Positions 33,866 to 43,305 of a DNA stretch of 64,000 bases are shown here, in pieces (the stretch's first letter is position 1; every line of letters starts with the position of its first letter). The notes beneath the pieces were generated by a model. That model ran no database searches. It saw only the letters and a list, made by a program, of their open reading frames with translations, and was not told where the DNA came from. The stretch lies in the NCBI GenBank assembly GCA_934433135.1, contig CAKRZO010000008.1, positions 70,677 to 134,676 of the forward strand. The letters are read 5' to 3'. The stretch comes from an uncultured Acetatifactor sp. (GTDB taxonomy: Bacteria > Bacillota > Clostridia > Lachnospirales > Lachnospiraceae). Made by a program: the position numbers and the translations under genes.

Positions 33866-36265
33866 CTAAGGAAAAATTCCCTCACTGACTTTTTCCGCAT
33901 AGCGCACCGCCTCCATGGCATCCTTTGCATAGCTGTCGGCGCCGATGCGGTCAGCGTATTCCTGAGTTAATACGGCTCCTCCGACGATTACCTTACAATA
34001 CGGACAGCGCTTGTGTAAAAGCCGTATGGTCTCTTCCATGGCCGGTACGGTTGTGGTCATCAGAGCGCTTAATCCGCACAGCGGGGCTTTGTGCATCTCT
34101 ACGGTTTGTGCAATCAACTCCGGCGCTACATCTTTTCCCAGATCCAGCACGGTAAAACCATAATTTTCCAACAGTACTTTTACAATATTTTTGCCGATAT
34201 CGTGAATATCCCCCTTTACGGTAGCTAAGACAATCTTCATTCCCTTTTTTTCGCCGCTATTTCCGCTCATGGCCGTTTTTATCACCTCAAATGCGGCTTT
34301 TGCAGCATCCGCGCTCATAAGAAGCTGCGGCAGGTATACCGTTCCGGTTTCAAATTCCCTGCCTACTTTATTAAGAGCGGGGATAATTCCGGTATGAATC
34401 ACTTCCATCGGTTCCATGGTTTCCAGAAGGCTGCGTGTTTTCATTGCCGCCTGTTCCCGAAGCCCTTTTTCCACGGCATATTCCAGGGTATCCGGAACCT
34501 GCTGGGAAACCGCTTTAACGCTTCCTTCTTCCGCTTCCAGGCACTCCTTTGCAAAGGCAAGATATTCCGTGCAATTTTCATCCAGATTATGCAGCATCCG
34601 GAAACTGTAATAGGTCTTGAGCATAGGCACCGAGTAAGGATTTAAGATCGCTGCAGAAAGTCCTTTTTCCAAAGCCATGGCAAAAAACACCGAGTTTACG
34701 GCGTCCCGCATAGGCAATCCGAAGGAAATATTGGAAACGCCCAGCGAGGTATTGCATTTCATGGATTCCTTAATGTATTGCACGGTATCCAAAGTCACCT
34801 GTGCAGAAGCCGGATCCGCGCTTACGGTCAGGCACAAAGGATCGAATATCAGATTCTCCGAACCGATTCCGTATTCTTCGGCAGTCTTTTGAATCTTTTG
34901 TGCAATGCGTACCCTTCCCTCCACCGTCTCGGGAATACCGCCTTCATCCAGCGTAAGCGCCACAACCACGCCTCCGTATTTTTTGACCAGAGGAAAAATG
35001 GCTTTCATATTCTCTTCTTTTCCGTTGACGGAGTTTACCATGGCTTTGCCGTTGTAACGGCGCAGCGCTCTTTCCATGGCGGTCGGATTGGCCGTATCAA
35101 TCTGAAGGGGCAGATCCACTACCGCCTGCAGTTCTTCCACCGCTTTTACCAGCATGGACACTTCATCGATATCCGGCAGTCCCACATTGACATCCAATAT
35201 GTGTACCCCTTTTTCCTGCTGGCGGATTCCCTCCTGCAGCACGTAATTCATATCCTGCTGCATAAGCGCTTCCCGGAATCTCTTTTTCCCGGTAGGATTG
35301 ATCCGCTCTCCGATCAGTATGGGTTCCTTTGCGAAACGCACTGCATGGGTATAAGAAGATACTACCGTAAATTTTTTAGCCTGGGGCGCACGAAACGGAA
35401 CTTCCTGTGTCTGCTCTACCATCTGCCGGATGTATTCCGGTGTGGTGCCGCAGCAGCCGCCGAGAATCATCACTCCCATTTCGGCCATCTGCCGCATATC
35501 ACGGGCAAACTCTTCGGGAGTGACATCGTACCAGGTCTTTTGACCGTCGCTTTGGGGAAGGCCGGCGTTGGGCTTTATCAATACCGGGACAGAGGCGCAC
35601 TCTAAAAGCTCCTTTGCAACCGGAAGCAGCCTGTCCGGTCCCACCGAGCAGTTTGCGCCGATGGCATCGGCTCCCAAGCCCTCCAGCATAGCTGCCATAG
35701 CGCCGGGACGGGCACCTGTCATAAGTTTGCCGTCTTCACCGTAAGCATTGGATACCATCACCGGCAGGCATGAATTCTCTTTGGCTGCCAGAACCGCCGC
35801 CTTGGTCTCATAGCTGTCATTCATGGTCTCGATAAAAATCAGATCCGCGCCGTATTTTACTCCCAGCTTTACCGTATCCGCAAAGTAGGAAACGGCATCC
35901 TCAAAATCCAGATCACCGTAAGGCTTCAACAGTCTTCCCAACGGACCGATATCCAGAGCAACCCACTTTTCACCGGGCTTTACGGAAGTCTCTTTTGCCT
36001 TCCTTGCATTCTCCATGGCAGCCTTTATGATCTGTTCCAGCTCTTCTTCGGAAAACTTCAGCCTGTTGGCACCGAAGGTATTGGCATTAACTACATTGCT
36101 GCCTGCATCAAAATAAGCTTTGTGAATGGCTGTGATCTGCTCCGGATGCGTGATGTTCCACCGCTCCGGCAGTTCTCCCGTGGGAAGTCCCTGCGCCTGC
36201 AGAAGCGTTCCCATTCCGCCGTCCAGATAAATTTTCTGCTGTTTCAATGCCTGCCTGATATCCAT
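33866..36265 (-). CDS. metH: Cobalamin-dependent methionine synthase, short form
   Basis: 799 residues; long MetH proteins have about 1150-1230. Domains in order: homocysteine-binding barrel (about 1-290, zinc Cys in GANCSVG and GGCCGTTPE), methyltetrahydrofolate-binding barrel (about 305-570, ERINPTGKKRFREA), cap helices (about 590-665), and B12 Rossmann domain (about 675-799, DIHDIGKN with the cobalt-binding His). The reactivation domain is missing here and is supplied by the separate gene at 36415-37224. It makes methionine from homocysteine and is in an operon with metF. Confidence 0.95.
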   Translation of the reverse strand: MDIRQALKQQKIYLDGGMGTLLQAQGLPTGELPERWNITHPEQITAIHKAYFDAGSNVVNANTFGANRLKFSEEELEQIIKAAMENARKAKETSVKPGEKWVALDIGPLGRLLKPYGDLDFEDAVSYFADTVKLGVKYGADLIFIETMNDSYETKAAVLAAKENSCLPVMVSNAYGEDGKLMTGARPGAMAAMLEGLGADAIGANCSVGPDRLLPVAKELLECASVPVLIKPNAGLPQSDGQKTWYDVTPEEFARDMRQMAEMGVMILGGCCGTTPEYIRQMVEQTQEVPFRAPQAKKFTVVSSYTHAVRFAKEPILIGERINPTGKKRFREALMQQDMNYVLQEGIRQQEKGVHILDVNVGLPDIDEVSMLVKAVEELQAVVDLPLQIDTANPTAMERALRRYNGKAMVNSVNGKEENMKAIFPLVKKYGGVVVALTLDEGGIPETVEGRVRIAQKIQKTAEEYGIGSENLIFDPLCLTVSADPASAQVTLDTVQYIKESMKCNTSLGVSNISFGLPMRDAVNSVFFAMALEKGLSAAILNPYSVPMLKTYYSFRMLHNLDENCTEYLAFAKECLEAEEGSVKAVSQQVPDTLEYAVEKGLREQAAMKTRSLLETMEPMEVIHTGIIPALNKVGREFETGTVYLPQLLMSADAAKAAFEVIKTAMSGNSGEKKGMKIVLATVKGDIHDIGKNIVKVLLENYGFTVLDLGKDVAPELIAQTVEMHKAPLCGLSALMTTTVPAMEETIRLLHKRCPYCKVIVGGAVLTQEYADRIGADSYAKDAMEAVRYAEKVSEGIFP

Positions 36266-36414
36266 ATGCCGCCGTCTCCTTTTGTCTGTACTTTTGCTTC
36301 TGTTCTCGTCTCAGTATCCGTTTCTGTTCCGATTTTTTTCCTTTACTTGCATTCTTTTTCTATTTTGGCGCCCTCTTTACCGATGCATTAACATCGAAAT
36401 ACTCGCTTTCGTCC

Positions 36415-37224
36415 TTATTTTAGAGCGTCCTTGTCACGAAGAAGCTCAGGGGCGCATCGGAACAGACAATCCGTCTTCTCACAGCTTATACAGTTGTGCC
36501 CTTCTTTATCCTTCCCTGCATCCTTAACTTCCTCTGCTTCCATATGCGTTTGCCGTTCCTGCAGTCCCGGCTCAGTTTTCTGCTCCTGCTTTGCGGCGGC
36601 TTTCGCAGCCTGTTCCTTAAAAATATTTTCGGGCTCCACTCTGTCTCTGCGGATTCCCGCAAAAGCCGTTACCGACTTGGACGGGCTCATCAACAAGCTC
36701 TCATTCAAGGTCACTCCGATCTTCCTTTCGCAGTCCAGAACCCGGAAAATATCCTTTTGCAGTGCAAGGCTTAAATCTCCGTAGCCGGGGCTGTAGCGGG
36801 GAGTCAGACGAAATTTCCCTTTTCCCTGGCAGCCCTGTATTTTCCTACAAAAACGATCGCAAAGATCTTCTATCCTCTCCGTCCCGATTGCCTGAAACAT
36901 AGCCGCTTTGGCAAGCTGCGTCTGACCGTAGCGCCGGATTACCCGGTCGATTTCCAGGCCTATTGTAGCCGCAAAGCAAACAACTTCCCCGCAGCCTGCA
37001 AGGCAGGATGCAAGCCCTTTGCTTTGCACCTTCAAAAAAGTCATATCCACCTGTGTTCCCTCTATGCGGCAGGGAAGAATTCTGTAACAGACTTTTTCCC
37101 GGATATACCCTTTTTCTTCGCATTCGGCAATGCAGTCTTCCATAAGAGCAAGCACTTCCGGCGAAGGACTCTTCACTGCCGCATACCGCAGAATTTCTTT
37201 ACGGTTATAAAAAGTGTTTTTCAC
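36415..37224 (-). CDS. Stand-alone methionine synthase activation protein
   Basis: 269 residues from the GTG at 37224, which has GGGGAGAG upstream and lies one base after the metF stop. It has the B12-dependent methionine synthase activation domain: the SAM-binding motif TPRYSPGYGDLSL and the preceding AIGTERIEDLCD. In long MetH this domain re-methylates oxidised cob(II)alamin; here it is a separate polypeptide beside a MetH that lacks it. The C-terminus adds a Lys/Glu-rich stretch and a Cys cluster (CISCEKTDCLFRC), possibly metal binding. Confidence 0.88.
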   Translation of the reverse strand: MKNTFYNRKEILRYAAVKSPSPEVLALMEDCIAECEEKGYIREKVCYRILPCRIEGTQVDMTFLKVQSKGLASCLAGCGEVVCFAATIGLEIDRVIRRYGQTQLAKAAMFQAIGTERIEDLCDRFCRKIQGCQGKGKFRLTPRYSPGYGDLSLALQKDIFRVLDCERKIGVTLNESLLMSPSKSVTAFAGIRRDRVEPENIFKEQAAKAAAKQEQKTEPGLQERQTHMEAEEVKDAGKDKEGHNCISCEKTDCLFRCAPELLRDKDALK

Positions 37225-37225
37225 G

Positions 37226-38110
37226 CTATACTTCTCTCCCCAATATGGTGGAAACGTTCTCTGCAATTCTCCGCGCTACATCCGGTTTGTTCATGGAATA
37301 GACATGGATGTGAGAAATGCCATTGGCAAACAGATCGATAATCTGATCCGAAGCATAAATAATGCCGGCCTGTTTCATGGCTTCCGGACTGCTTCCGAAG
37401 GTATCTACCAGACTTTCAAAACGTCTGGGCATAAAGGAACCGGAAAGCTTTATGGCTTTTTTTACCTGATTGGCATTGGTAATGGGCATAATCCCCGCAA
37501 TCACGGGCAAGGTAATCTGTGCCTCTCTTATTTTATAGAGGAAATTATAAAAAAGATTATTATCAAAAAACATCTGCGTTGTAAAAAAATCACACCCGGC
37601 CTGCGCTTTCTTTTTCAGGAACCGAATATCTTCTTTCTGGCAGGCACTCTCCGGATGCACCTCCGGATAGCAGGCTCCTCCGATGCAAAACTGTGAACTG
37701 ATTGACCGGATCTCCCGAATCAGATCCGTTGCATGGTGATAGTCCCAGTTTGTTCTGTCTTCTCCCATCTTATCCGCCGGAATATCTCCCCTGAGCGCCA
37801 TGATATTTTCAATTCCGGCAGCCTGAAATGCTTTGATTCTTTCCTGCACGGTCTGTCTGGAAGAGGAAACGCAGGTCAAATGGGCAATGGTCGGTACCTG
37901 ATACGTCTCTTTAATCGTTTTGGCCAGTTCCAGCGTATACTCGCTGGTTCCCCCTCCCGCTCCGTATGTAACGCTCATAAACGCCGGAGACAGCCCTGCG
38001 ATCTGAAGCGCTGCCTCCTTTATGCCCTCATAAGAAGCCCCTGTTTTGGGTGGGAAGACTTCAAATGACAGAGAGTATTTTTTCTGCTTTAAAAGTTCTG
38101 TGATTTTCAT
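37226..38110 (-). CDS. metF: 5,10-methylenetetrahydrofolate reductase
   Basis: 294 residues, an FAD-containing TIM barrel. The conserved start SLSFEVFPPKTG includes the active-site Glu, followed by SVTYGAGGG and HLTCVSSSR. It supplies the methyl-folate used by MetH. It is the first gene of metF - activation protein - metH, with a one-base gap to the second gene. Confidence 0.96.
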   Translation of the reverse strand: MKITELLKQKKYSLSFEVFPPKTGASYEGIKEAALQIAGLSPAFMSVTYGAGGGTSEYTLELAKTIKETYQVPTIAHLTCVSSSRQTVQERIKAFQAAGIENIMALRGDIPADKMGEDRTNWDYHHATDLIREIRSISSQFCIGGACYPEVHPESACQKEDIRFLKKKAQAGCDFFTTQMFFDNNLFYNFLYKIREAQITLPVIAGIMPITNANQVKKAIKLSGSFMPRRFESLVDTFGSSPEAMKQAGIIYASDQIIDLFANGISHIHVYSMNKPDVARRIAENVSTILGREV

Positions 38111-38137
38111 ATGCGTGTTCCTTACTCTCCCCAGTAG

Positions 38138-38362
38138 TCAAGAGATTCCTGAGAAGTTGTTATTATACCGATAGTCCGATTCTATATCATACAACTCCGA
38201 TAATAAGATTCCTTTTTGTGGAAATACCTCAAGCCCCTTTGCAGCATCCGTAATTCTCTTCAAGTTTTTCTTGGACACCGTGGCGTCAAATTTTCGCGTC
38301 AATCTCTGTTTCAACGCCTGCATTTTACGTCTTACTACTTGTGAGTACTCCAATTTTTTCAA
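38138..38362 (-). pseudogene. RelE/ParE-type toxin, truncated
   Basis: 74 residues from a TTG start that overlaps the antitoxin stop. KLEYSQVVRRKMQALKQRL and GLEVFPQKGILLSELYDIE fit the RelE/ParE fold of small ribonuclease or gyrase toxins. The normal continuation after DYRY (about 25 residues with the catalytic end) is replaced by NNNFSGIS and a stop, so it is probably inactive. Confidence 0.55.
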
Positions 38363-38619
38363 TTCGCTACCCCCAATTCCTCTTCCAGCTTTTCCGCCGT
38401 TATGGTGCCTTCTTCACGAATTGAAATCTCCGCTTCGTTCAGCTTTCTCATAAGCTGGCACAACGCTTTCTGCTTATCCAGTTCATCCAGTTCTTACATA
38501 TCGACAATAGCGCACTGTCCATGTCCATTACGTGTGAGATATACTCTGTTTCCGTACGCTACCTCATTAATTACTGCTGTATAGTTCCTCAAATCTGAAA
38601 TAGGTTTAATGTTCGGCAG
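38359..38619 (-). pseudogene. Phd/YefM-type antitoxin with internal stop
   Basis: Reads PNIKPISDLRNYTAVINEVA, then LTRNGHGQCAIVDM, an in-frame TAA at 38494-38496 (codon 42), and then ELDELDKQKALCQLMRKL to the end AEKLEEELGVAN. Where an ATG is expected there is CTG (38617-38619). Both changes suggest the antitoxin is dead, consistent with the truncated toxin that overlaps its end by four bases. Confidence 0.65.
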
Positions 38620-38640
38620 GGTCAAAAGGTATTTTGCCCC

Positions 38641-38816
38641 TCATTTGATATCACGAATTGCTCCGCTGCAAAGCAGCTCCCGCAATTCTAAAACATTCGG
38701 AATCCGCTGATTTACTGCGTAAATCGCTACTTCCTCATGTTTGACGGGTCCCAAGTTCAAAAGCCTAATCGTGCAAGCACGAACGGCTTTTTGACCTTTT
38801 GACCCTGATATCATAT
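38641..38816 (-). repeat. 176-bp structured dispersed repeat, copy 2
   Basis: Inverted copy of 13211-13386 with only scattered differences. The same hairpins are kept, including CGTGC/GCACG within AAAAGCC/GGCTTTT. It abuts the decayed antitoxin gene and separates it from the protease gene. Confidence 0.85.
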
Positions 38817-38889
38817 TACAAATATAGTATATCCGTTTTCTGCAAAAATCGCAACATATTTACATGTAAATTTGCAGCGCAAGTCTTTC

Positions 38890-40701
38890 TCATACCCCTG
38901 CAAGCACTTCAAAGGTTCCTGCAAGGTTCAGCCTTCCGTAACCCAGTTCCCGGTTGGGATAAGACTGTTCCGGGGTTCTGGATGCTCCCTGAATAAAATA
39001 GTTGCAAACTTCTCTGCTTTCCGCCAAAGGGCTGTTCCCCTGTACCACGGCCCATTGCATAAACTGCGCCGCCGCTCCTGCGGTAAGCGCCGCCGACAGA
39101 CTGCTACCGCTTCTTCTCCCGTACAAAGTATCCACATTTACTCCGGGAGCTGCAAAGTCCGGACGGATCGCTCCCATTCTGGAATATCCTCTGCCGGATT
39201 CAATGTAAAAACTGTTATTAGCATCATTATAAGAGCTTACGCTGATAATATCAAGTGCCATTGAAGGTTCTGTCAACGTTGTATAGGGATTGGGTTCCAG
39301 GAAATAGACCTCCTCACCCACAAACTGCGAAATAGGAAGCCACATATGAAAGGAACCGTTATGAATCACACCGGCAGGCAGGATCCTGAAATTCCAGATC
39401 CCGGGTGTAGGATCCTGAATCCGGAAAATAATCAGTTCCCCTCCGGAATTCGCCTCCACCAGAATACTGCGTATGGTAATGACGGTGCGCTCATAGATGA
39501 AACGCTGCACAATGTTATTTTCCACTCCCAGACGAAACGGCGGAATGGTCTCTCCGCCCGGTGAACGGACGGCGACCCTGTAAATATCCGGAATGGTTCC
39601 CCAGAACTCCATCTGAAAGCCGGATATGTCTTCTCCCACCCGTACTTCCACATCCCGGTAAGCATTCAATGCTGCATTGCCCAGCGGAAACTGTCCGAAA
39701 AAGTGATGAGCCGCATTTCCTTCACATCCTCCTCCCACCGTAACCACGCGGCTTCTTCTTACCGCGACCGCATTCAAAAAACCGGCAAGGAAGGAATTGC
39801 CGTCATGCTCCCCGGTATTGGTGCCGACGCCGATACAGATAATCACCGGTCTGCGGAAGGTTTCTGCGAAGGAATCCACATATTTGACCGCCAGCATGAT
39901 ATCTGTTTCTTCATAGGCCGGAACATTCTCCGGGATAAAATAATAGTCCCGCAGATACGGTTTGCATTCCTTAAGCTTTACAATTACCAGTTCTGATTCC
40001 GGAGCCGCTCCCGTATAGGCATTTATGCCATCCAAACTGCTTGCTGCACAAAGGCCTGCCATAATGGTTCCGTGACCGTTTTCATCCCGGGATGGCACAA
40101 TCCGGAAGGGATCCGCCTCCTGCAGAGCTTCATTCAGTTCTTTTCTCTTATATTCCGTCCCAAAATAAAAACCTTCCGGCGCCGGACCGTCCTGTATGGT
40201 CTGATCCCAAATGGCCAGAATCCTGCTGTTGCCGAAAGCATCCAGAAAGGCAGGCTGCGCATAATCAATCCCGGTATCAATGATACAGATAACCGTTCCT
40301 CTGCCGGTAAGGTACAGAGGTGCTCTTTGCATCTGAAGAATGCCGCTTGCATAGAGTGCGGACGGATCGAAGGATCTTCCCGATGCCCGACCTTCGGCTC
40401 TGTTCTGTTCCTCGGCTGCACTCTCCGTCACCTCCTCTCTTTGCTGTTCAAGGTCTTCGCCTGGTTCTCTGCTTCCTCCTGTCTCCTGCTGCATCAGTCC
40501 GTATACCTTCGGAATATAACGATATCCGAAGGGGCGATTCTTCTGACCGTTTTCCAGCGCCCGTTTGGAATATACCGCATAGTAGGTTTCCCCTAAAGGG
40601 ATATAGCAGACATCGTTACCTTCCTGCAGAATCACTTCCGGTGTAAAATCCATTACATAATCAATATACTCGTTTGAAAGAATCCGCTCTTTACAATCCA
40701 T
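38890..40701 (-). CDS. S8 subtilisin-family protease, Csp-like
   Basis: 603 residues. Catalytic triad by motif: Asp142 (CIIDTGIDYAQP), His210 (DENGHGTIMAG) and Ser in SGSSLSAALTAG near residue 550; the oxyanion Asn is in GVGTNTGEHDG. That last motif and the long insert between catalytic parts are typical of the clostridial Csp-type proteases, some of which act in spore germination. An acidic, Gln/Glu-rich insert lies at about 72-107, before the catalytic domain. No signal peptide is seen, so it may act in the cytoplasm or spore. Confidence 0.88.
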   Translation of the reverse strand: MDCKERILSNEYIDYVMDFTPEVILQEGNDVCYIPLGETYYAVYSKRALENGQKNRPFGYRYIPKVYGLMQQETGGSREPGEDLEQQREEVTESAAEEQNRAEGRASGRSFDPSALYASGILQMQRAPLYLTGRGTVICIIDTGIDYAQPAFLDAFGNSRILAIWDQTIQDGPAPEGFYFGTEYKRKELNEALQEADPFRIVPSRDENGHGTIMAGLCAASSLDGINAYTGAAPESELVIVKLKECKPYLRDYYFIPENVPAYEETDIMLAVKYVDSFAETFRRPVIICIGVGTNTGEHDGNSFLAGFLNAVAVRRSRVVTVGGGCEGNAAHHFFGQFPLGNAALNAYRDVEVRVGEDISGFQMEFWGTIPDIYRVAVRSPGGETIPPFRLGVENNIVQRFIYERTVITIRSILVEANSGGELIIFRIQDPTPGIWNFRILPAGVIHNGSFHMWLPISQFVGEEVYFLEPNPYTTLTEPSMALDIISVSSYNDANNSFYIESGRGYSRMGAIRPDFAAPGVNVDTLYGRRSGSSLSAALTAGAAAQFMQWAVVQGNSPLAESREVCNYFIQGASRTPEQSYPNRELGYGRLNLAGTFEVLAGV

Positions 40702-40876
40702 TTTAATCCTCGTTTCCGCAGACTTTTTTCTTTCAGCCTTCTGCTTTCCGAAATATCTTACGCAACTTTTTTATTTTCTATGATGATATTAGTTTGAAAA
40801 ATCGCATCTTAGATGCGATTTTTCACATTGATCAGATTCCACCGACGCTAAAGCGTCTGCGGAATGAAGATTAATG

Positions 40877-40953
40877 TGGCAGAAGAGAAATCGCCTACGC
40901 GAATTTCTCTTCGCCTCTTCGCGACGAAGTCGCTCAGAAATGGGGATTAGTGT
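40877..40953 (-). repeat. Hairpin-rich dispersed repeat, copy 2
   Basis: Inverted copy of 15014-15091. The stretches AGAAGAGAAATCGCC and TCGCTCAGAAATGGGGATTAG match the other copy after reversal. Paired differences between the copies (GCGACGAAG versus the T-containing form) leave the hairpin intact. Confidence 0.75.
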
Positions 40954-40989
40954 GGCAAAGTCAAAAATTCGACTATAGTCATAACAACA

Positions 40990-41023
40990 AACAGCACCTA
41001 AGCCAAATGGCTTAGATGCTGTT
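40990..41023 (-). terminator. Terminator of the MMPL operon
   Basis: Stem of about 15 bp with one mismatch (arms 40990-41004 and 41009-41023, AACAGCACCTAAGCC on the plus strand) and a four-base loop, followed on the minus strand by TTGTTGTT. It lies 48 bp after the stop codon of the last gene in the operon. Confidence 0.6.
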
Positions 41024-41070
41024 ATTCCTTAATGATTCAAATTTTTTTGAATTGCGATTCCGGTTTGTAA

Positions 41071-43305
41071 TTACTCTTCCGTCCGGTAAATGAACTTCAC
41101 CTGTCCGTCCATGCCGTCTGCAATGCCGGAGAACGACTTGTATTCATGGGAAACCTGTGCAATTCCACGGATACGGTCTGCCAGCCCTTCATAATCTCCA
41201 TCCAATGCTTCGGTAATCTTCTGAATTCCTTTTTCATTGAACTCTTTCAAGCCATCGGAAAGCTGCATAGCGCCGTCCTTAAGCTTCTCTACGCCATCTA
41301 CCAGCGCCGGTGCGCTCTTCTTCATCGTCTGAATGCCGTCTGCCAAAGCCGCACTGCCTTCGGCAAGACTACCGGCCCCGTCTCTGACCTGGGCGATTCC
41401 CTGCAGAACAGAGGCTGCACCGCTGTTGGCCTGATCTACTCCTGCCGTATAAGAACGAAGGCCGGTATAGAACTGGTTATAGCTGTCAAGCTGTCCCTTA
41501 AGGGCACTGATAGTTGCTGCACCGGATTGTGCCTGCTGCAAAGCCTGGGTAATCTGTTCCTGTACTTCCGGTGAATTCATATTCTGTTCAATCAATGCCT
41601 GCACCTGTTCTTCCGTCTTGGAAACGATCAAAGCCTTGATTTCCTCAGACTGCATTTTCTGTTCCGTGTTGGAAGCAATCAGAGCCTTAATCGCATCGCT
41701 GTTCATCCGGGCATCCAACGCTGCCTTAATTGCCTGCTGCAGCTCTTCCGGAATCAACCCTGCTGCCACTGCCGTTTCATAAGTTTCCCTGTTCATGCCC
41801 TTGGTGGCTTCTATGGAAGCCAGTATCTGATTGAAAACATTTTCCTCGGCAGCTGTGCGCACACCTTCTTGTACCTGTGCGTAAACGGCCTGTTCTACGG
41901 CTGCCTGTATGGTATCTCTCTGTGCATTTACGGCTGCCGTCACTTTTTCAAGCGCTACGGCTCTGGCCTGCTCGGCAATCTTTTCCGTATCCAGGGAAGC
42001 AATCAGTTCGTTAAGAACCTGTGCATAATTTTCTACGGTAAGAGTCGGCACGCTTACTCCTGCCTGCGCCAACTGGCTGTTTACCGTGGCAAGAAGCGAT
42101 TCAAATACCTGCCTTGCGCCTGCATTTAAAGAAGCACTGTTATTGGAAAGCAGCCCCAAACCATCGTCCAACTGTTTGGCTCCGTTATATAATGCGGAAG
42201 TACCGTTGCTTAACTGAGCGGCTCCTTCCTTTAAGCTTGCAGAACCGTCTGCCAGCTGATTGATTCCTTTTACCAGTTCTCCGGATTTTTCCAGAAGTGT
42301 ACATAAACCATCATACAACTGGGAAGAACCATCCAAAAGCTGGTTCATTCCGTCGGTCAGCTGATCCACTGCATCCGTGATTCCGTCCAGGGAATCCAGT
42401 TTATCGGTATCAAGACCGTTGAATACTTCATTGGTAGCAATGGTCATGGTAGCCGACATACTGAAGTTCTCAACATCGGCACTTACTTCCACATAATCCG
42501 GAATCTCCAGTTTACTTACCTCATCCGCATCCTTCTTTCCAAGGTCGGACTTCTCCAAAGCATCCTTTACTTCTTCCAGCTTAAGATCTCCGGAAAGTCC
42601 CGGAAAAGCAATTCCGATGACTGCAGTACGGCTGCCGTCATTGACGATTTTACCGTTGGAGACTTCGATATCGGTGAAAACATCGTTGTCTAAAAGCATT
42701 CCGGTCAGCATGGCAAACGGTACATGTACGGTTTCCTTTTTCCCGTTCACTTCTATGGTACGCTCTTCCTTATTTTCGTAAGTAAAACGAATCACTACAT
42801 GACCGCTCTTTCCTTTTAATTCTTCCGGTGTCATCTCTTTTCCGTCCAGAGTATAGCTGATCTTCATGGAAACAGGGAGCTCCTTCTCAATGGTACCCTG
42901 ATAATAAATATCATTTCCCTGTGCATCCCACACCAGTCCGTGATTCTGTCCAAGGCTATAGGTTTCATCACCTTTTACGTTTTCAATATCCGTAAGCTGT
43001 GATACATCGGAAAGGCTGTCGCTTCCCTTGCCGTTCTTCAGCCAGTCGCAGACGATCAGCTTCTGTACGCTGCCGTCCGCTCCGGCCAGTACGTATACGG
43101 TTTCTTCCTTACCGGTTTCCCCGTCTCTTTCGACTTTTTCGGTACTTTCCTGACCGGACGTGCTAGTTTCAGCAGAAGCCACCGTTAAAACGGCATTATC
43201 CTGTTTTTTATCATTCATTCCGGCATAAACTGTTACACCCACACTGGTGAGAACCAGCACTGCACCGAGAGCAGCGCAAACCGGTTTAAGCATTGACTTT
43301 TTCAT
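41071..43305 (-). CDS. YhgE/Pip-like secreted heptad-repeat protein, partner of MMPL exporter
   Basis: 744 residues. An N-terminal membrane anchor or signal (LKPVCAALGAVLVLTSVGVTVYAG) is followed by a beta-type domain to about 330. Then come long runs of Leu/Gly heptads of the form QLxDGxxxLxxG (residues about 330-420 and 620-700), with a Gln/Ala-rich coiled coil between. Such repeats are known from YhgE/Pip-type proteins. The start overlaps the MMPL gene by 20 bp, so the two are coupled and probably form one export or envelope complex. Confidence 0.8.
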   Translation of the reverse strand: MKKSMLKPVCAALGAVLVLTSVGVTVYAGMNDKKQDNAVLTVASAETSTSGQESTEKVERDGETGKEETVYVLAGADGSVQKLIVCDWLKNGKGSDSLSDVSQLTDIENVKGDETYSLGQNHGLVWDAQGNDIYYQGTIEKELPVSMKISYTLDGKEMTPEELKGKSGHVVIRFTYENKEERTIEVNGKKETVHVPFAMLTGMLLDNDVFTDIEVSNGKIVNDGSRTAVIGIAFPGLSGDLKLEEVKDALEKSDLGKKDADEVSKLEIPDYVEVSADVENFSMSATMTIATNEVFNGLDTDKLDSLDGITDAVDQLTDGMNQLLDGSSQLYDGLCTLLEKSGELVKGINQLADGSASLKEGAAQLSNGTSALYNGAKQLDDGLGLLSNNSASLNAGARQVFESLLATVNSQLAQAGVSVPTLTVENYAQVLNELIASLDTEKIAEQARAVALEKVTAAVNAQRDTIQAAVEQAVYAQVQEGVRTAAEENVFNQILASIEATKGMNRETYETAVAAGLIPEELQQAIKAALDARMNSDAIKALIASNTEQKMQSEEIKALIVSKTEEQVQALIEQNMNSPEVQEQITQALQQAQSGAATISALKGQLDSYNQFYTGLRSYTAGVDQANSGAASVLQGIAQVRDGAGSLAEGSAALADGIQTMKKSAPALVDGVEKLKDGAMQLSDGLKEFNEKGIQKITEALDGDYEGLADRIRGIAQVSHEYKSFSGIADGMDGQVKFIYRTEE

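Larger units (their letters stand above)
40702..41070. other. 369-bp intergenic region with palindromic repeats
   Basis: No gene seen. It holds a hairpin AAAATCGCATCTTAGATGCGATTTTT at about 40798, a GACGCTAAAGCGTC palindrome near 40852, the dispersed repeat at 40877-40953 and a terminator at 40990-41023. The hairpin units are of the same family as those near 15014-15183. Confidence 0.7.

Noticed and set aside
40072..40596. 174-residue plus-strand frame opposite the S8 protease
   Set aside because: Shadow frame; no start signal and no family resemblance.
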